The notes beneath the pieces are model-generated. The model ran no database searches. It was given only the letters and a program-made list of their open reading frames with translations, and was not told the DNA's origin. The position numbers and the translations under genes were made by a program. 64,000 nt of DNA from JANYHH01 sp965249745 (lineage in GTDB: Bacteria; Deinococcota; Deinococci; Deinococcales; JAAFIG01), in the NCBI GenBank assembly GCA_965249745.1, contig OZ252252.1:3100001-3164000 (forward strand), in the 5' to 3' direction. Numbering within the stretch: position 1 is the stretch's first letter; every line of letters starts with the position of its first letter. Below are positions 1-8,391 of this stretch, piece by piece.

Positions 1-27
1 CTGTTTCCGCAAGTCTGAACGTTCAAT

Positions 28-576
28 TCAGCCTCGAGGTAATGGCGTTTGGTTCGGATGGCGAGCCGACCAATCGGCTGCGGTCACACGGTAATGCACC
101 TCAGTTGGTTCGCGGTCCGGCACGGTGGCGTCGTCCCGCCACATTCCCGCCTTCTGCAAGACACGACCCGACGCCGGATTCTCGGATAAATGAAACGCGG
201 TCACCCTCTGCACCCGAAGCGTATCGAAGCAGTAGCTCAACATGCCCCGCACCGCTTCGGTCATGTACCCCAGATTCCAGTGCGGGGAAGCCACGGCGTA
301 ACCAAACTCGACCGTTCGCGCCTCGGACAGGTTGAACCCGATCCAGCCGACGATCTGTTCGCTCGCCCGTAGCACGACCGCGCAGTGATGCGACGAGCGC
401 GGCTGTTGCGCCTCCTGAAGCAGCGTTTCGGACAGCCACCTAAGAAGCAGCTCACGGTCAGCGGGCAGGTAATCGTTCCGACTCGAGACCGCCGGATCGC
501 TCGTGATGGAGAGCAACGCTTCAAAGTCACTCGGTTGCAAATCGCGCAAGGTCAGACGACTGGTTTCGACGAACAC
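28..576 (-). CDS. GNAT-family N-acetyltransferase (RimJ/RimL type)
   Basis: A 182-residue protein with the layout of the Acetyltransf_3 subgroup, which moves an acetyl group from acetyl-CoA to an amino group of a protein or small molecule. The N-terminus (ETSRLTLRDLQPSDFEAL) is the usual opening strand and helix. The stretch YAVASPHWNLGYMTEAV at about 92-108 is the acetyl-CoA-binding turn, where the usual Q/RxxGxG/A is relaxed, and ENPASGRVLQKAGM at about 132-145 is the conserved C-terminal helix. The start is GTG at 574-576. The substrate cannot be told from sequence. It stands alone, with no same-strand partner close by; the left end of the window lies 27 bases downstream. Confidence 0.85.
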   Translation of the reverse strand: MFVETSRLTLRDLQPSDFEALLSITSDPAVSSRNDYLPADRELLLRWLSETLLQEAQQPRSSHHCAVVLRASEQIVGWIGFNLSEARTVEFGYAVASPHWNLGYMTEAVRGMLSYCFDTLRVQRVTAFHLSENPASGRVLQKAGMWRDDATVPDREPTEVHYRVTAADWSARHPNQTPLPRG

Positions 577-657
577 GAGTCACACAAGAACACGGCGAAC
601 CAGCCAGAGCATCAGCCGATTCGCCTAGTTGAACGCAAAAACGATTCCCGGAAACAA

Positions 658-867
658 CTAGCCTTGCTTGCTCGAGGGGACGTTGGCTGCGTCCTGTTCG
701 TCTTTGGTTTTCTGATCGTGATTCCGAGGCGCGTTCGCCTCGCGGTCGTTCGCGGATTTCAGCGATGGCTTGTGTCCGTCTTCAATGTCCTCGACCTCGG
801 TTTTGCTGCGTTCGTACTGATCGGGCATTGACGTGTGACCGCTGTTCTTATCGTCCTTGTCTGGCAT
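658..867 (-). CDS. Small hydrophilic, charged protein (unknown)
   Basis: A 69-residue, highly charged, low-complexity protein starting MPDKDDKNSGHTSM and rich in Asp, Glu, Lys, Asn and Ser, with no hydrophobic segment, so probably disordered and soluble. An upstream in-frame GTG at 874-876 would add three residues. However, that GTG lies inside a GAGGTG Shine-Dalgarno sequence (874-879 on this strand) placed 6 nt before the ATG at 865-867, so the ATG is preferred. The ribosome site lies in the first copy of a 46-bp tandem duplication. Composition recalls small stress-related hydrophilic proteins, but no family is recognised. Confidence 0.55.
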   Translation of the reverse strand: MPDKDDKNSGHTSMPDQYERSKTEVEDIEDGHKPSLKSANDREANAPRNHDQKTKDEQDAANVPSSKQG

Positions 868-871
868 GGGT

Positions 872-963
872 ATCACCTCGGATTCGAGTATGGCGCGAAG
901 TCCTGCGGGCGAGCTGAATCACCTCGGATTCGAGTATGGCGCGAAGTCCTGCGGGCGAGCTGA
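872..963. repeat. 46-bp perfect tandem duplication upstream of the small hydrophilic gene
   Basis: Bases 872-917 are repeated base for base at 918-963. The unit starts ATCACCTCGG and ends GCGGGCGAGCTGA, and it contains the minus-strand Shine-Dalgarno sequence of the small gene at 658-867. The second copy therefore duplicates leader or promoter sequence. Being perfect, the duplication is recent or recently homogenised. Confidence 0.9.
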
Positions 964-1078
964 ATCAGAAGACAGCTCGAGTAGCCTGCGACAGCTTGGG
1001 CGTTCTAACCATCATCTCGAACACGCTATTTTTCTCGAGGCAAAGTCAAAACCCCCACCTGTTAGAGTGGGGATTCTC

Positions 1079-1154
<76 letters not shown>

Positions 1155-1173
1155 ATCCGGTCTTTTGAAACTC

Positions 1174-1248
1174 TGGTGGAGGTGGAGGGATTCGAACCCA
1201 CGACATCCTGCTTGCAAAGCAGGCGCTCTCCCTCTGAGCTACACCCCC
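1174..1248 (-). tRNA. tRNA-Ala (anticodon TGC)
   Basis: Minus-strand cloverleaf with acceptor stem GGGGGTG/CACCTCC that keeps the G3-U70 wobble which identifies alanine tRNAs. The anticodon stem CCTGC/GCAGG carries loop TTTGCAA (anticodon TGC), the T-loop is TTCGAAT, and CCA is encoded. It precedes tRNA-Gly in a two-gene cluster. Unlike many bacterial tRNA-Ala(TGC) genes it is not seen inside an rRNA operon here. Confidence 0.95.
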
Positions 1249-1368
1249 GCGCACCAGCGGACAACAGGGTATCAAGCAAAGCCGTTCCGGTCAAGGGTTG
1301 CCAGCTCGCCCCTTTCGCTGTGACAGGAAGAAAGCACATATCCAGACTCGAGGAAGCGCTGAGGAGCG

Positions 1369-2763
1369 TCAGGGGTTGCCGCCACCAGACTTCGGCACGC
1401 TCGAGACGGGTGCGGGCGGCGCGGGCGGTGTTGGCTTGCGACGAATCAAGTCCTCTGGTCGCATGACGGCTTTCAGCGCGGCGTTGATGAGCTTGAAGGC
1501 TTGCGGCGTCTCGTCACGGGTGGACAGGTTCCGGCTCGAGTCATTCATGTAGACGTAGATCAACTTGTCGCCCGATAAGGTCTCTAAATAACCGCTGTAG
1601 GTTAAGACCCTGGCGGTGTTGCCGCTCTTGCCGCCGAAGACCTTGAACGGGACGTGAATGTCGCCGCGTCCCTTCCCTTTGGACATCACGGCTTGGAAGC
1701 GTTTCTGCCCGACTGCGCTCAAGTCAGAGTTGACGAAGGCGTGGTGCAGCAAACGCGCCCATTCCTGCGGGGTGCTGGCGTTTTGCAGGTTGCGGTCAAT
1801 CTGACTCATGCTGTCCACGCCGCCGTTGCGGCCAATAAAATATCCGAAATCCAGGGCGCGGCGCATGTCGTCCGCGCCGACCCTCTGCGCGGCGGCGTCT
1901 AAGCGCTGTGCCATTTTCACCTGCGAGGCGAACGGTGCGGCGGCAAATTTCCTCGAGGCGCTGACCAATCCGTACTTGGGAAAGTCCGCGCCACCGTAGC
2001 CCGCCTCAGCGGCCCACCAGGCTTTCGTCGGGAGCAGCAAGCGCGTGTTGCACAGATTCAGACTCTGCGCCAACGGTTGCAACTCGCCCAGCCCGAGACG
2101 GCGCACGAGAATGTCGGTGGCGGTGTTGTCCGACCACTGAATCATCTGCATTGCCAGCGTCATCGCGTCGGAGCCGTCGTAGGGGTAGCGCCCGTAAGAG
2201 CGGTTGGCTCGAGTCACGTTGAACTTTTCAGTCAGGCTGATCTTGCCGCGATCCACGGCTTGCAAGAGTTGGTATAGGACACTCGTTTTGAAATTGCTGG
2301 CGAGGGGAAACTGCCATTGCGGGTTCAGCCAGGTGGCGCGGTCGAAGCGGAACTCTTTCGTGCCGCGCGACAAACGCCCGACGAACAGCCCGACACGGCC
2401 GCTGATCGGGGCTGGAATCGCGGGCGGCTTGACGAAGCGCAGGGGTTCCGGCGGCAGGGCGCAGGCGTTCTCGACAACGGTGACGACGGTAGCACTCGAG
2501 GGGGCGGGAGCTGGACTAGCTGCGGGCGAGGCTGGACTTGGCGAGATTGTGGCGGGCTGGCTCGAGACGGGTTGCGCCAAAGGGCTGGACTGCGGCGCAG
2601 GCTGAGTCGCGGCAGCCGTCTGGCTCGAGGCGACCTGGGTTGCGTTCGCGGCGCTGACCTGCGCCCCCGGTTCTGGGGTCAGCACCACTGTCTGCGAGAC
2701 TGGTTTCGTCTGACACGCGGTCAGGATCAGGGCGGTGCTGAGAGCAAAAAGAGCCGGACGCAT
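1369..2763 (-). CDS. Secreted lipoprotein serine hydrolase, class A beta-lactamase fold
   Basis: A 464-residue protein with a lipoprotein signal peptide (MRPALFALSTALILTAC, lipobox Cys about 17), then a Ser/Pro/Ala/Gln/Thr-rich linker to about residue 100, then a penicillin-binding/beta-lactamase-type domain. The three active-site motifs are all visible: SNFK (SxxK, about 156-159), SDN (about 211-213) and KSG (about 379-381). It may hydrolyse a beta-lactam or act on peptidoglycan peptides; sequence alone does not separate these. A longer reading to 2877 is open, but the lipobox fixes the ATG at 2761-2763. The linker is rich in CTCGAG-encoded residues. Confidence 0.85.
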   Translation of the reverse strand: MRPALFALSTALILTACQTKPVSQTVVLTPEPGAQVSAANATQVASSQTAAATQPAPQSSPLAQPVSSQPATISPSPASPAASPAPAPSSATVVTVVENACALPPEPLRFVKPPAIPAPISGRVGLFVGRLSRGTKEFRFDRATWLNPQWQFPLASNFKTSVLYQLLQAVDRGKISLTEKFNVTRANRSYGRYPYDGSDAMTLAMQMIQWSDNTATDILVRRLGLGELQPLAQSLNLCNTRLLLPTKAWWAAEAGYGGADFPKYGLVSASRKFAAAPFASQVKMAQRLDAAAQRVGADDMRRALDFGYFIGRNGGVDSMSQIDRNLQNASTPQEWARLLHHAFVNSDLSAVGQKRFQAVMSKGKGRGDIHVPFKVFGGKSGNTARVLTYSGYLETLSGDKLIYVYMNDSSRNLSTRDETPQAFKLINAALKAVMRPEDLIRRKPTPPAPPAPVSSVPKSGGGNP

Positions 2764-2794
2764 CTGACGGCATTCTGACACGCCCCAACCGACT

Positions 2795-3610
2795 TCAAAG
2801 TGAGCGTTGAAAGAACTCGAGGCTGACGCGGTGGACTTCCGCCTGGAACGGCAGTGAGTCGAAGGTGTGACCGGCACCGGGAATCGCGTGCAGCTCAGTC
2901 TTTAGCGCCGCCGCGTACTGCTGTCCAACCGCCAACGGAACCGTCGGGTCGTCCGTGCCGTGAACCACCAACGAAGCGCCCGTGTGCCGCGCGGCTGACT
3001 CGAGCGAATCGTGTTGGAGCGCATCCAAAAAGAACGTTTCAGCCACAGGGTTGCCGTTCAGGTCCAGGTAACCGGAAGCGGCATCGAAGCGAATGCCCGG
3101 CGGAAATTGTCTGCCGGAAAAACCGCTGGCGAACATCGTGCGGATGCCCTCGGCCGATTGACCGGCCATGCTGACCATCAGTTGCGGCGTGGCCGGGGCC
3201 CACAGGCACAGCGCGCGCACGGTTTCCACGCCCGCCGTCAGCCCCGCCATCAAGCCGCCCATGGACAGCCCCAGCAATCCAAACTTCGAGCGATCAAGCT
3301 CAGACCGTCCCTCCAAGAGGCGCAGCGCGGCCCGGACATCCTCGAGCTGACGAGTCAAGGTCATGTCGGAGAACAGGCCTTCAGAATCGCCGCTGCCACG
3401 ATAACTGAAGCGGTACGCGGCAATCCCCGCCGCCGCGAGTTGCCGCGCCATCAGCACGAACAAGCGATGCGGCTCTAGGTGCGTCCCGGTAAAGCCGTGC
3501 AGGAGCAGCACGCACGGGTGTGGACCGTTCCCGGCAACTGGCAAATGCAGGATTCCGTGGCAGCGCTGGGCGGCGACATCGAACGACAACGGGTGTTCAT
3601 TCAGGGGCAT
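2795..3610 (-). CDS. Alpha/beta hydrolase (acyl esterase type)
   Basis: A 271-residue cytoplasmic hydrolase. It shows the oxyanion motif LLLHGFTG near residue 40, the nucleophile elbow GLSMGG near 117, the acid in HGTDDPTVPL and the catalytic His in GAGHTFDS near the end. This is the layout of the cinnamoyl-esterase-like group within the alpha/beta hydrolase superfamily; the substrate is unknown. A TAGCCT -10 box sits exactly 7 nt before the ATG, so the mRNA is probably leaderless. The lipoprotein hydrolase gene follows on the same strand 31 bases downstream. Confidence 0.88.
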   Translation of the reverse strand: MPLNEHPLSFDVAAQRCHGILHLPVAGNGPHPCVLLLHGFTGTHLEPHRLFVLMARQLAAAGIAAYRFSYRGSGDSEGLFSDMTLTRQLEDVRAALRLLEGRSELDRSKFGLLGLSMGGLMAGLTAGVETVRALCLWAPATPQLMVSMAGQSAEGIRTMFASGFSGRQFPPGIRFDAASGYLDLNGNPVAETFFLDALQHDSLESAARHTGASLVVHGTDDPTVPLAVGQQYAAALKTELHAIPGAGHTFDSLPFQAEVHRVSLEFFQRSL

Positions 3611-3804
3611 GGGGTACAGGCTACCGCTTCCAGCCGCTGGCGGTTAGCGCAAAAGGATGGCTCGGAGACTCGAGCAGTTAGTTTGTGAACTGGCAGCGCT
3701 CGGCGCGTAGAATGAAGCTTCGAGGTTGAATCCTCCCCACCTTTCGCAAAGACGCAGCACACCTCAAGCGGTTCGCTCGAGGCGAGTAGCCAGGAGTTTC
3801 CCCC

Positions 3805-4869
3805 TTGAATTTGAATTTCGACTGGTCCGATTTCCCAACCGTCACGAACGACCTGCCCGGCACAGGAGGGCGAATTCGCGCCGAACAAGCCGATTTCCAG
3901 GTGGAGGAACAGGGCGCTTATCCCCTGTCCGGCTCGGGCGAGCACCTGTACTTGTGGCTCGAGAAGCGCGGTCACACGACGAAGTTCGTGGTGGACGAAT
4001 TATCCAAGCAGCTCGGGGTCAAGTTCAAGGATATTGGCGTGGCGGGCTTGAAGGATCGGCACGCGGTCACGCGGCAATGGATCAGCCTGCCACGCAAGTA
4101 CGAGGCTCGGCTCTCAGGCTTCGCCTTGCCAGAGACAGAAATTCTCAGCGTCACGGCCCACGCGAACAAATTAGGGATCGGGCACCTGAAGGGAAACCGG
4201 TTCCGCATTTTCGTGCGCGACACCGCCTCAGACAGTCTCGAGCGGGCTGGGACGATCTTGGAGCGGCTGAGCGTCACGGGCGTGCCGAATTACTTTGGGC
4301 CGCAGCGCTTCGGCAACACCGGCGGCAACGCGACTCGAGGCTTGGAACTGGTGCGCGACGGGCGGATGCGCGGCCCGGAGAGCATCGCGCTGAAGCGCTT
4401 TTTGATCTCGAGCTTGCAGAGTTTGCTGTACAACCACATAGTCGCTAAACGCATAGCGCACGGTGTTTTCGATGGCTTGCTGCTGGGCGATCTGGCCAAA
4501 AAGCACGACACCGGGGGCGTCTTTACCGTGGAGGACGCGGAACTGGAAACCCCGAGGGCCAAGCGGCTCGAGGTCAGCGCCACCGCGCCGCTGTTCGGGC
4601 GCAAGATCGCACCGGCCACGCGAGACGCGGGTACGCTCGAGGCTGAGGTGCTAGCCGCGTTTGAACTCACCTGGGAGGCGTTCAAGGATCGCCACGGGGA
4701 CCGCCGAATCACGCGGATTCTGGTGAGCGACACGAACCTCGAGACTGTCGAAGGCGGATACTGGCTGAGCTTCTTGCTGCCGAAGGGCAGCTTCGCCACG
4801 GTCGTGCTGCGCGAGGTCATGAAGGTGGACGTAGATGCCACCGACGACGAAGCGCCGGACCCCGAATGA
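3805..4869 (+). CDS. truD: tRNA pseudouridine(13) synthase TruD
   Basis: A 354-residue member of the TruD family, which isomerises U13 of certain tRNAs to pseudouridine. The defining block GLKDRHAVTRQWIS is at 81-94, with the catalytic Asp at 84; the N-terminal RIRAEQADFQVEE and the later NYFGPQRFG are also typical. The start is TTG at 3805-3807, supported by an AGGAG Shine-Dalgarno sequence at 3792-3796, 8 nt upstream; no ATG fits the family N-terminus. It is monocistronic as far as can be seen, with the pst operon starting 208 bases downstream. Confidence 0.95.
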   Translation: MNLNFDWSDFPTVTNDLPGTGGRIRAEQADFQVEEQGAYPLSGSGEHLYLWLEKRGHTTKFVVDELSKQLGVKFKDIGVAGLKDRHAVTRQWISLPRKYEARLSGFALPETEILSVTAHANKLGIGHLKGNRFRIFVRDTASDSLERAGTILERLSVTGVPNYFGPQRFGNTGGNATRGLELVRDGRMRGPESIALKRFLISSLQSLLYNHIVAKRIAHGVFDGLLLGDLAKKHDTGGVFTVEDAELETPRAKRLEVSATAPLFGRKIAPATRDAGTLEAEVLAAFELTWEAFKDRHGDRRITRILVSDTNLETVEGGYWLSFLLPKGSFATVVLREVMKVDVDATDDEAPDPE

Positions 4870-4983
4870 AGCTTTCCTGAATCTGGGATTGGATTCCACA
4901 ATCGGCTGCTCGATGAAAACTCGAGCGAAGCTCGTTCAGGACGTTCCTCTGAGCGTCTCGAGCGGCTACAAGAAATTCTTGAG

Positions 4984-5034
4984 CTGGAGTTGAGCTGACA
5001 CGCGGCTGACACGCGGCTGACAATTCGTTGACGA
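4984..5034 (+). promoter_or_regulatory. Pho-box-like array of 11-nt repeats before pstS
   Basis: CTGACA-like heptamers start at 4995, 5006 and 5017 (CTGACAC, CTGACAC, CTGACAA), with a weaker TTGACGA at 5028 and a marginal CTGGAGT at 4984. All are spaced exactly 11 nt apart. Seven-nt direct repeats with 4-nt spacers are the known architecture of PhoB/PhoP binding sites. With the phosphate-uptake operon directly downstream, this is the likely phosphate-starvation control site. The regulator gene is not in the window. Confidence 0.75.
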
Positions 5035-5077
5035 ACGCCCCCAAAGATGCGAGCCGGTACTACTGGAGGAGAAACGT

Positions 5078-6112
5078 ATGAAGAAGATTCTGTTGGCAAG
5101 CGCAATTCTAACGGCGGGCGTCGTCGGTGCCCAAGCGGTTACCTCGATCATCGGTTCAGGCGCGAGCGCTCCGTTCCCGCTCTACACCGAGATGTTCAAC
5201 ACCTATGCCACGGCGACCGGCGTCAAGGTCAACTACGCCTCGAAGGGGTCCGGCGGCGGCCGGGCCGACATCATCGCGCGCAACGTGGAGTTCGCTGGCT
5301 CCGACGCGTTCATGACCGACACCGAACTGAAGTCCGCTCCCGGCGCAATCATTCACGTCCCGATGGCCCTCGTGGCCGTCGTCCCGACCTACAACATCCC
5401 CGGCGTCACGACCCAATTGAAGTTCACCGGGCAGATTTTGGCCAGCATCTACCTGGGCGACATCAAGAAGTGGAACGACCCAGCCATCCAGAACCTCAAC
5501 AAGAGCGTTAAGCTGCCCGACCTGGCGATCGCACCGGTGTACCGCTCCGACAGCTCCGGCACGACCGCCATCTTCGTTGATTTCCTCAGCAAGGTCTCCA
5601 CGGACTGGGCTGCCAAAGTCAGCAAGGGCCCGCAGGGCAGCGTCAAGTGGCCCGTCGGCACGGGCGGCCCGCAAAACGCAGGCGTGGTCGGACTGGTCCG
5701 TCAGACGCCCGGCGGCCTCGGCTACGCCGAAGTCACCTACGCCAAGGCGAACAAGTTGCAGTACGGTCTGATCCGTAACGCGACCGGCAAGTACGTGGAC
5801 GGCGGCGACCTGAAAGAAATCGCGGCCGCCAGCGACGCCCAGTCCCTGCCGGACGACACCCGCACCAGCATCACCAATGCCAGCATCGGCTACCCGATCA
5901 GCGGTTTCACCTGGATTCTGGTCTACAAGGACCAGAAGTACGGAAGCCGCACCAAGGCGCAGGGCAAGGCTCTGGCCGACCTCTTGCGCTGGATGCTGAC
6001 CGAGGGTCAGAAGATCAACAACAAGCTGGATTACGGCGAGATTGACGGCTCGGCGCTGAAGAAGGCGCAGAAGAACGTCGAGAGCATGACCTACGGCGGC
6101 GAGAAGCTCTAA
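5078..6112 (+). CDS. pstS: Phosphate ABC transporter substrate-binding protein PstS
   Basis: A 344-residue secreted phosphate-binding protein. The signal peptide ends at about AQA (residue 20), followed by the phosphate-pocket motif GSGASAPFPLY, then KGSGGGRADI and the SDSSGTTAIF loop, all characteristic of PstS. It captures inorganic phosphate outside the cytoplasmic membrane and delivers it to PstCA. A strong GGAGGAG site precedes the ATG. It is first in pstSCAB-phoU and is followed by an intrinsic terminator, which probably lets pstS be made in excess. The gene contains no CTCGAG at all, unusual for this window and consistent with high expression. Confidence 0.96.
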   Translation: MKKILLASAILTAGVVGAQAVTSIIGSGASAPFPLYTEMFNTYATATGVKVNYASKGSGGGRADIIARNVEFAGSDAFMTDTELKSAPGAIIHVPMALVAVVPTYNIPGVTTQLKFTGQILASIYLGDIKKWNDPAIQNLNKSVKLPDLAIAPVYRSDSSGTTAIFVDFLSKVSTDWAAKVSKGPQGSVKWPVGTGGPQNAGVVGLVRQTPGGLGYAEVTYAKANKLQYGLIRNATGKYVDGGDLKEIAAASDAQSLPDDTRTSITNASIGYPISGFTWILVYKDQKYGSRTKAQGKALADLLRWMLTEGQKINNKLDYGEIDGSALKKAQKNVESMTYGGEKL

Positions 6113-6130
6113 ACCCAGCGATGACTCGAG

Positions 6131-6163
6131 GGGCGGCCTGCTTTCAGTGCCGCCCTTTTTCTT
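6131..6163 (+). terminator. Intrinsic terminator after pstS
   Basis: GGGCGGC (6131-6137) pairs with GCCGCCC (6149-6155) around an 11-nt loop, followed at once by five T and CTT. It separates pstS from pstC and would reduce read-through into the membrane and ATPase genes. Confidence 0.8.
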
Positions 6164-6302
6164 GCCTCGAGGGGTGGCCGGACGAAGCGAGCCTTCCCTT
6201 AGACCCACATTCACCTGACACAGAAAGCTAGAGGTCGCGTCCGATGGCAGCGCTGCCCTGCCGCATCTAACGCCCTACAACCCACGCCCGACAGCCCCTT
6301 GG

Positions 6303-6320
6303 CTGACACACCCATGACAC
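6303..6320 (+). promoter_or_regulatory. Second Pho-box-like pair before pstC
   Basis: CTGACAC at 6303 and ATGACAC at 6314 repeat the heptamer seen before pstS with the same 11-nt period. This suggests that pstC has its own phosphate-controlled promoter in addition to read-through past the pstS terminator. Confidence 0.55.
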
Positions 6321-6351
6321 CCGAGTTTGAAACTTCCAGCACGGAGGAATC

Positions 6352-7287
6352 GTGACCCCAACCGTTTCAACCCCCAAGCGACGCAGCGCCAGCCTTTCCA
6401 GCGGCGCTGATAACGTTTTTAGAAACATCATTATCGGACTCTCTAGTTTGGTGCTGGTCGCCACGGTGCTGTACGGGTTCGTACTGGTCGTGGGCGGTTT
6501 CCCGGCCTTTCAGCGCAATGGAATCGGGTTTTTGTTCGGCTTGAACTGGGACCCTGGGCAGGGCATTTACCAGGCGCTCCCGTTCATCGCGGGAACCTTT
6601 TTCACGGCGCTCGGTGCGCTGATCTTCGCCGTGCCGCTGTCCATCGCCGCCGCGCTGTTCATCGCCGAGTACGCCCCGCGCTGGCTGGCGGCTCCGGTCG
6701 GGTACCTGATTGAACTCCTGGCGGCGATTCCCAGCGTGGTCTACGGCTTGTGGGGCATCTTCGTGCTGATCCCCGCCGTGCGCGCCTTTGAAGGCTGGTT
6801 CGTGTCCCTCACGGGCGTCCCGTGGCAGCCGACCGGGACGGGCTTGCTGAGCGCCGTCTTGGTGCTGGCCGTGATGGTCATCCCGTTCATCTGCGCCATC
6901 TCGAGAGACGTGATCGCCCTCGTGCCAAACGATCAACGCGAGGCGGCCTACGCGCTCGGGGCGACGAAATGGGAAGTCATCCAGTACGGCATCCTGCCGT
7001 ACGCGCGGGCGGGCATTCTGGGTGGCGTGATCCTGGGCTTGGGACGGGCAATCGGTGAGACGTTGGCGGTCACGATGGTGATCGGCAACGCCAACCGGAT
7101 CGCCTCCAATCCGTTCGACAGCACCGCCACGATGAGCAGCATCATCGCCAGCAACTTCGGTGAGGCCAGCGAAACCATGCGCCCCGCGCTGATCGCCATC
7201 GGTTTCATGCTCTTGGTCTTCAGCGTGATCGTCAACGTGATCGCTCGAGTTGTCATCACGCGCCTGACCCCGGTCGGCACGCGCTGA
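6352..7287 (+). CDS. pstC: Phosphate ABC transporter permease PstC
   Basis: A 311-residue inner-membrane subunit with about six hydrophobic segments, the first at about 25-50. The cytoplasmic EAA-type loop (QREAAYALGATKWEVIQYGILPYARAG, about 196-222) couples to the PstB ATPase. It forms the phosphate channel together with PstA. The start is GTG at 6352, with GGAGG at 6343-6347. pstA follows after 88 bases. The length is normal for the family. Confidence 0.95.
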   Translation: MTPTVSTPKRRSASLSSGADNVFRNIIIGLSSLVLVATVLYGFVLVVGGFPAFQRNGIGFLFGLNWDPGQGIYQALPFIAGTFFTALGALIFAVPLSIAAALFIAEYAPRWLAAPVGYLIELLAAIPSVVYGLWGIFVLIPAVRAFEGWFVSLTGVPWQPTGTGLLSAVLVLAVMVIPFICAISRDVIALVPNDQREAAYALGATKWEVIQYGILPYARAGILGGVILGLGRAIGETLAVTMVIGNANRIASNPFDSTATMSSIIASNFGEASETMRPALIAIGFMLLVFSVIVNVIARVVITRLTPVGTR

Positions 7288-7375
7288 TTTCAAGTCAAGC
7301 GCTAGAACGCTAAGACTAGAACTCCAAGACCAGCACCTCACCCTCGAGCGCCAACCCTTCCAATGGGAGTCACCC

Positions 7376-8323
7376 ATGACACAGACAGAGAGCATCGTGG
7401 ACAACAGCAGCCGAACTCGAGGTTTGACCCGCACCCTCTCCCCCGCTCGTCGCGCCCAGAACACGATCATGTTCGTGCTGATCGGACTGGGAACCGCGAT
7501 TGTTTTGGTACCGTTGTTTCTGATCTTGTTTCAGGTGATTTACAACGGCGTCTCCAACTTGACGCTGGACTTCTTCGTCAAATCCGAGCGCGATACCAGC
7601 ATGATTACCGGTGGCGGCGGCATTCTGAACGCGATCGTCGGCACGCTGCTGATGGTCGCGGTGGCGCTCGTGATCGGGTTGGTCGTCGGAATTGCCACCG
7701 GCATCTTCCTGTCCGAGTACCGCGAGCACCCGCTGGTCGGCACGGTCCGCGTCATGAGTGACGTATTGACGGGCATTCCCGCAATCGTCGTGGGTCTGGT
7801 GATTTATGGCTTGATGGTCACGACCAAGGCTCCGGGCTATAGCGGTCTGGCGGGCGGCGTGGCGCTCGGACTGATTATGATCCCGATCATCGTGCGCGCC
7901 ACCGAGGAAGTCCTAAAGCTCGTCCCGACCAGCATCCGCGAGGCGGGTCTGGCGCTCGGTTTGCCGCGCTGGAAGGTCACGATGCAGATTGTCCTACCGG
8001 CGGCCAGCACCGGCATCGTGACCGGCGCAATCCTGGGGGTCGCCAGGGTCAGCGGCGAAGCGGCTCCGCTGATCTTCACGGCTTTCGGGAACCCGGATCT
8101 GGTCACGAACTTGCTGCAACCGATGAGTGCGCTGCCGTACGCGGTCTACAACCTCGCGTTCAAGGCACTGACACCCGCCCAGAACGCGCAAGCCTGGTCG
8201 GGGGCGCTGGTCTTGATGGTCATCATCCTGACCGCGAATCTCCTGGCGCGCTTCTTCTCCCGGCCCCGCTCCAATCAGCCGCGCCGCGCCAAAGCCATCG
8301 TCCCGTCCATCGCTAAGTCCTAG
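7376..8323 (+). CDS. pstA: Phosphate ABC transporter permease PstA
   Basis: A 315-residue partner of PstC. A cytoplasmic N-terminus of about 35 residues is followed by several transmembrane segments. The coupling loop (REAGLALGLPRWKVTMQIVLPAASTG, about 186-211) is of the PstA type. The ATG is preceded by GGGAG. It is third in the operon, with pstB 68 bases downstream. Confidence 0.95.
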   Translation: MTQTESIVDNSSRTRGLTRTLSPARRAQNTIMFVLIGLGTAIVLVPLFLILFQVIYNGVSNLTLDFFVKSERDTSMITGGGGILNAIVGTLLMVAVALVIGLVVGIATGIFLSEYREHPLVGTVRVMSDVLTGIPAIVVGLVIYGLMVTTKAPGYSGLAGGVALGLIMIPIIVRATEEVLKLVPTSIREAGLALGLPRWKVTMQIVLPAASTGIVTGAILGVARVSGEAAPLIFTAFGNPDLVTNLLQPMSALPYAVYNLAFKALTPAQNAQAWSGALVLMVIILTANLLARFFSRPRSNQPRRAKAIVPSIAKS

Positions 8324-8391
8324 CCAGCCGCTTAACTAACCTTCTGAATCAGCCCCCTCGAGAGAGAAAATCAGCCACTTCGGAGACCTCA

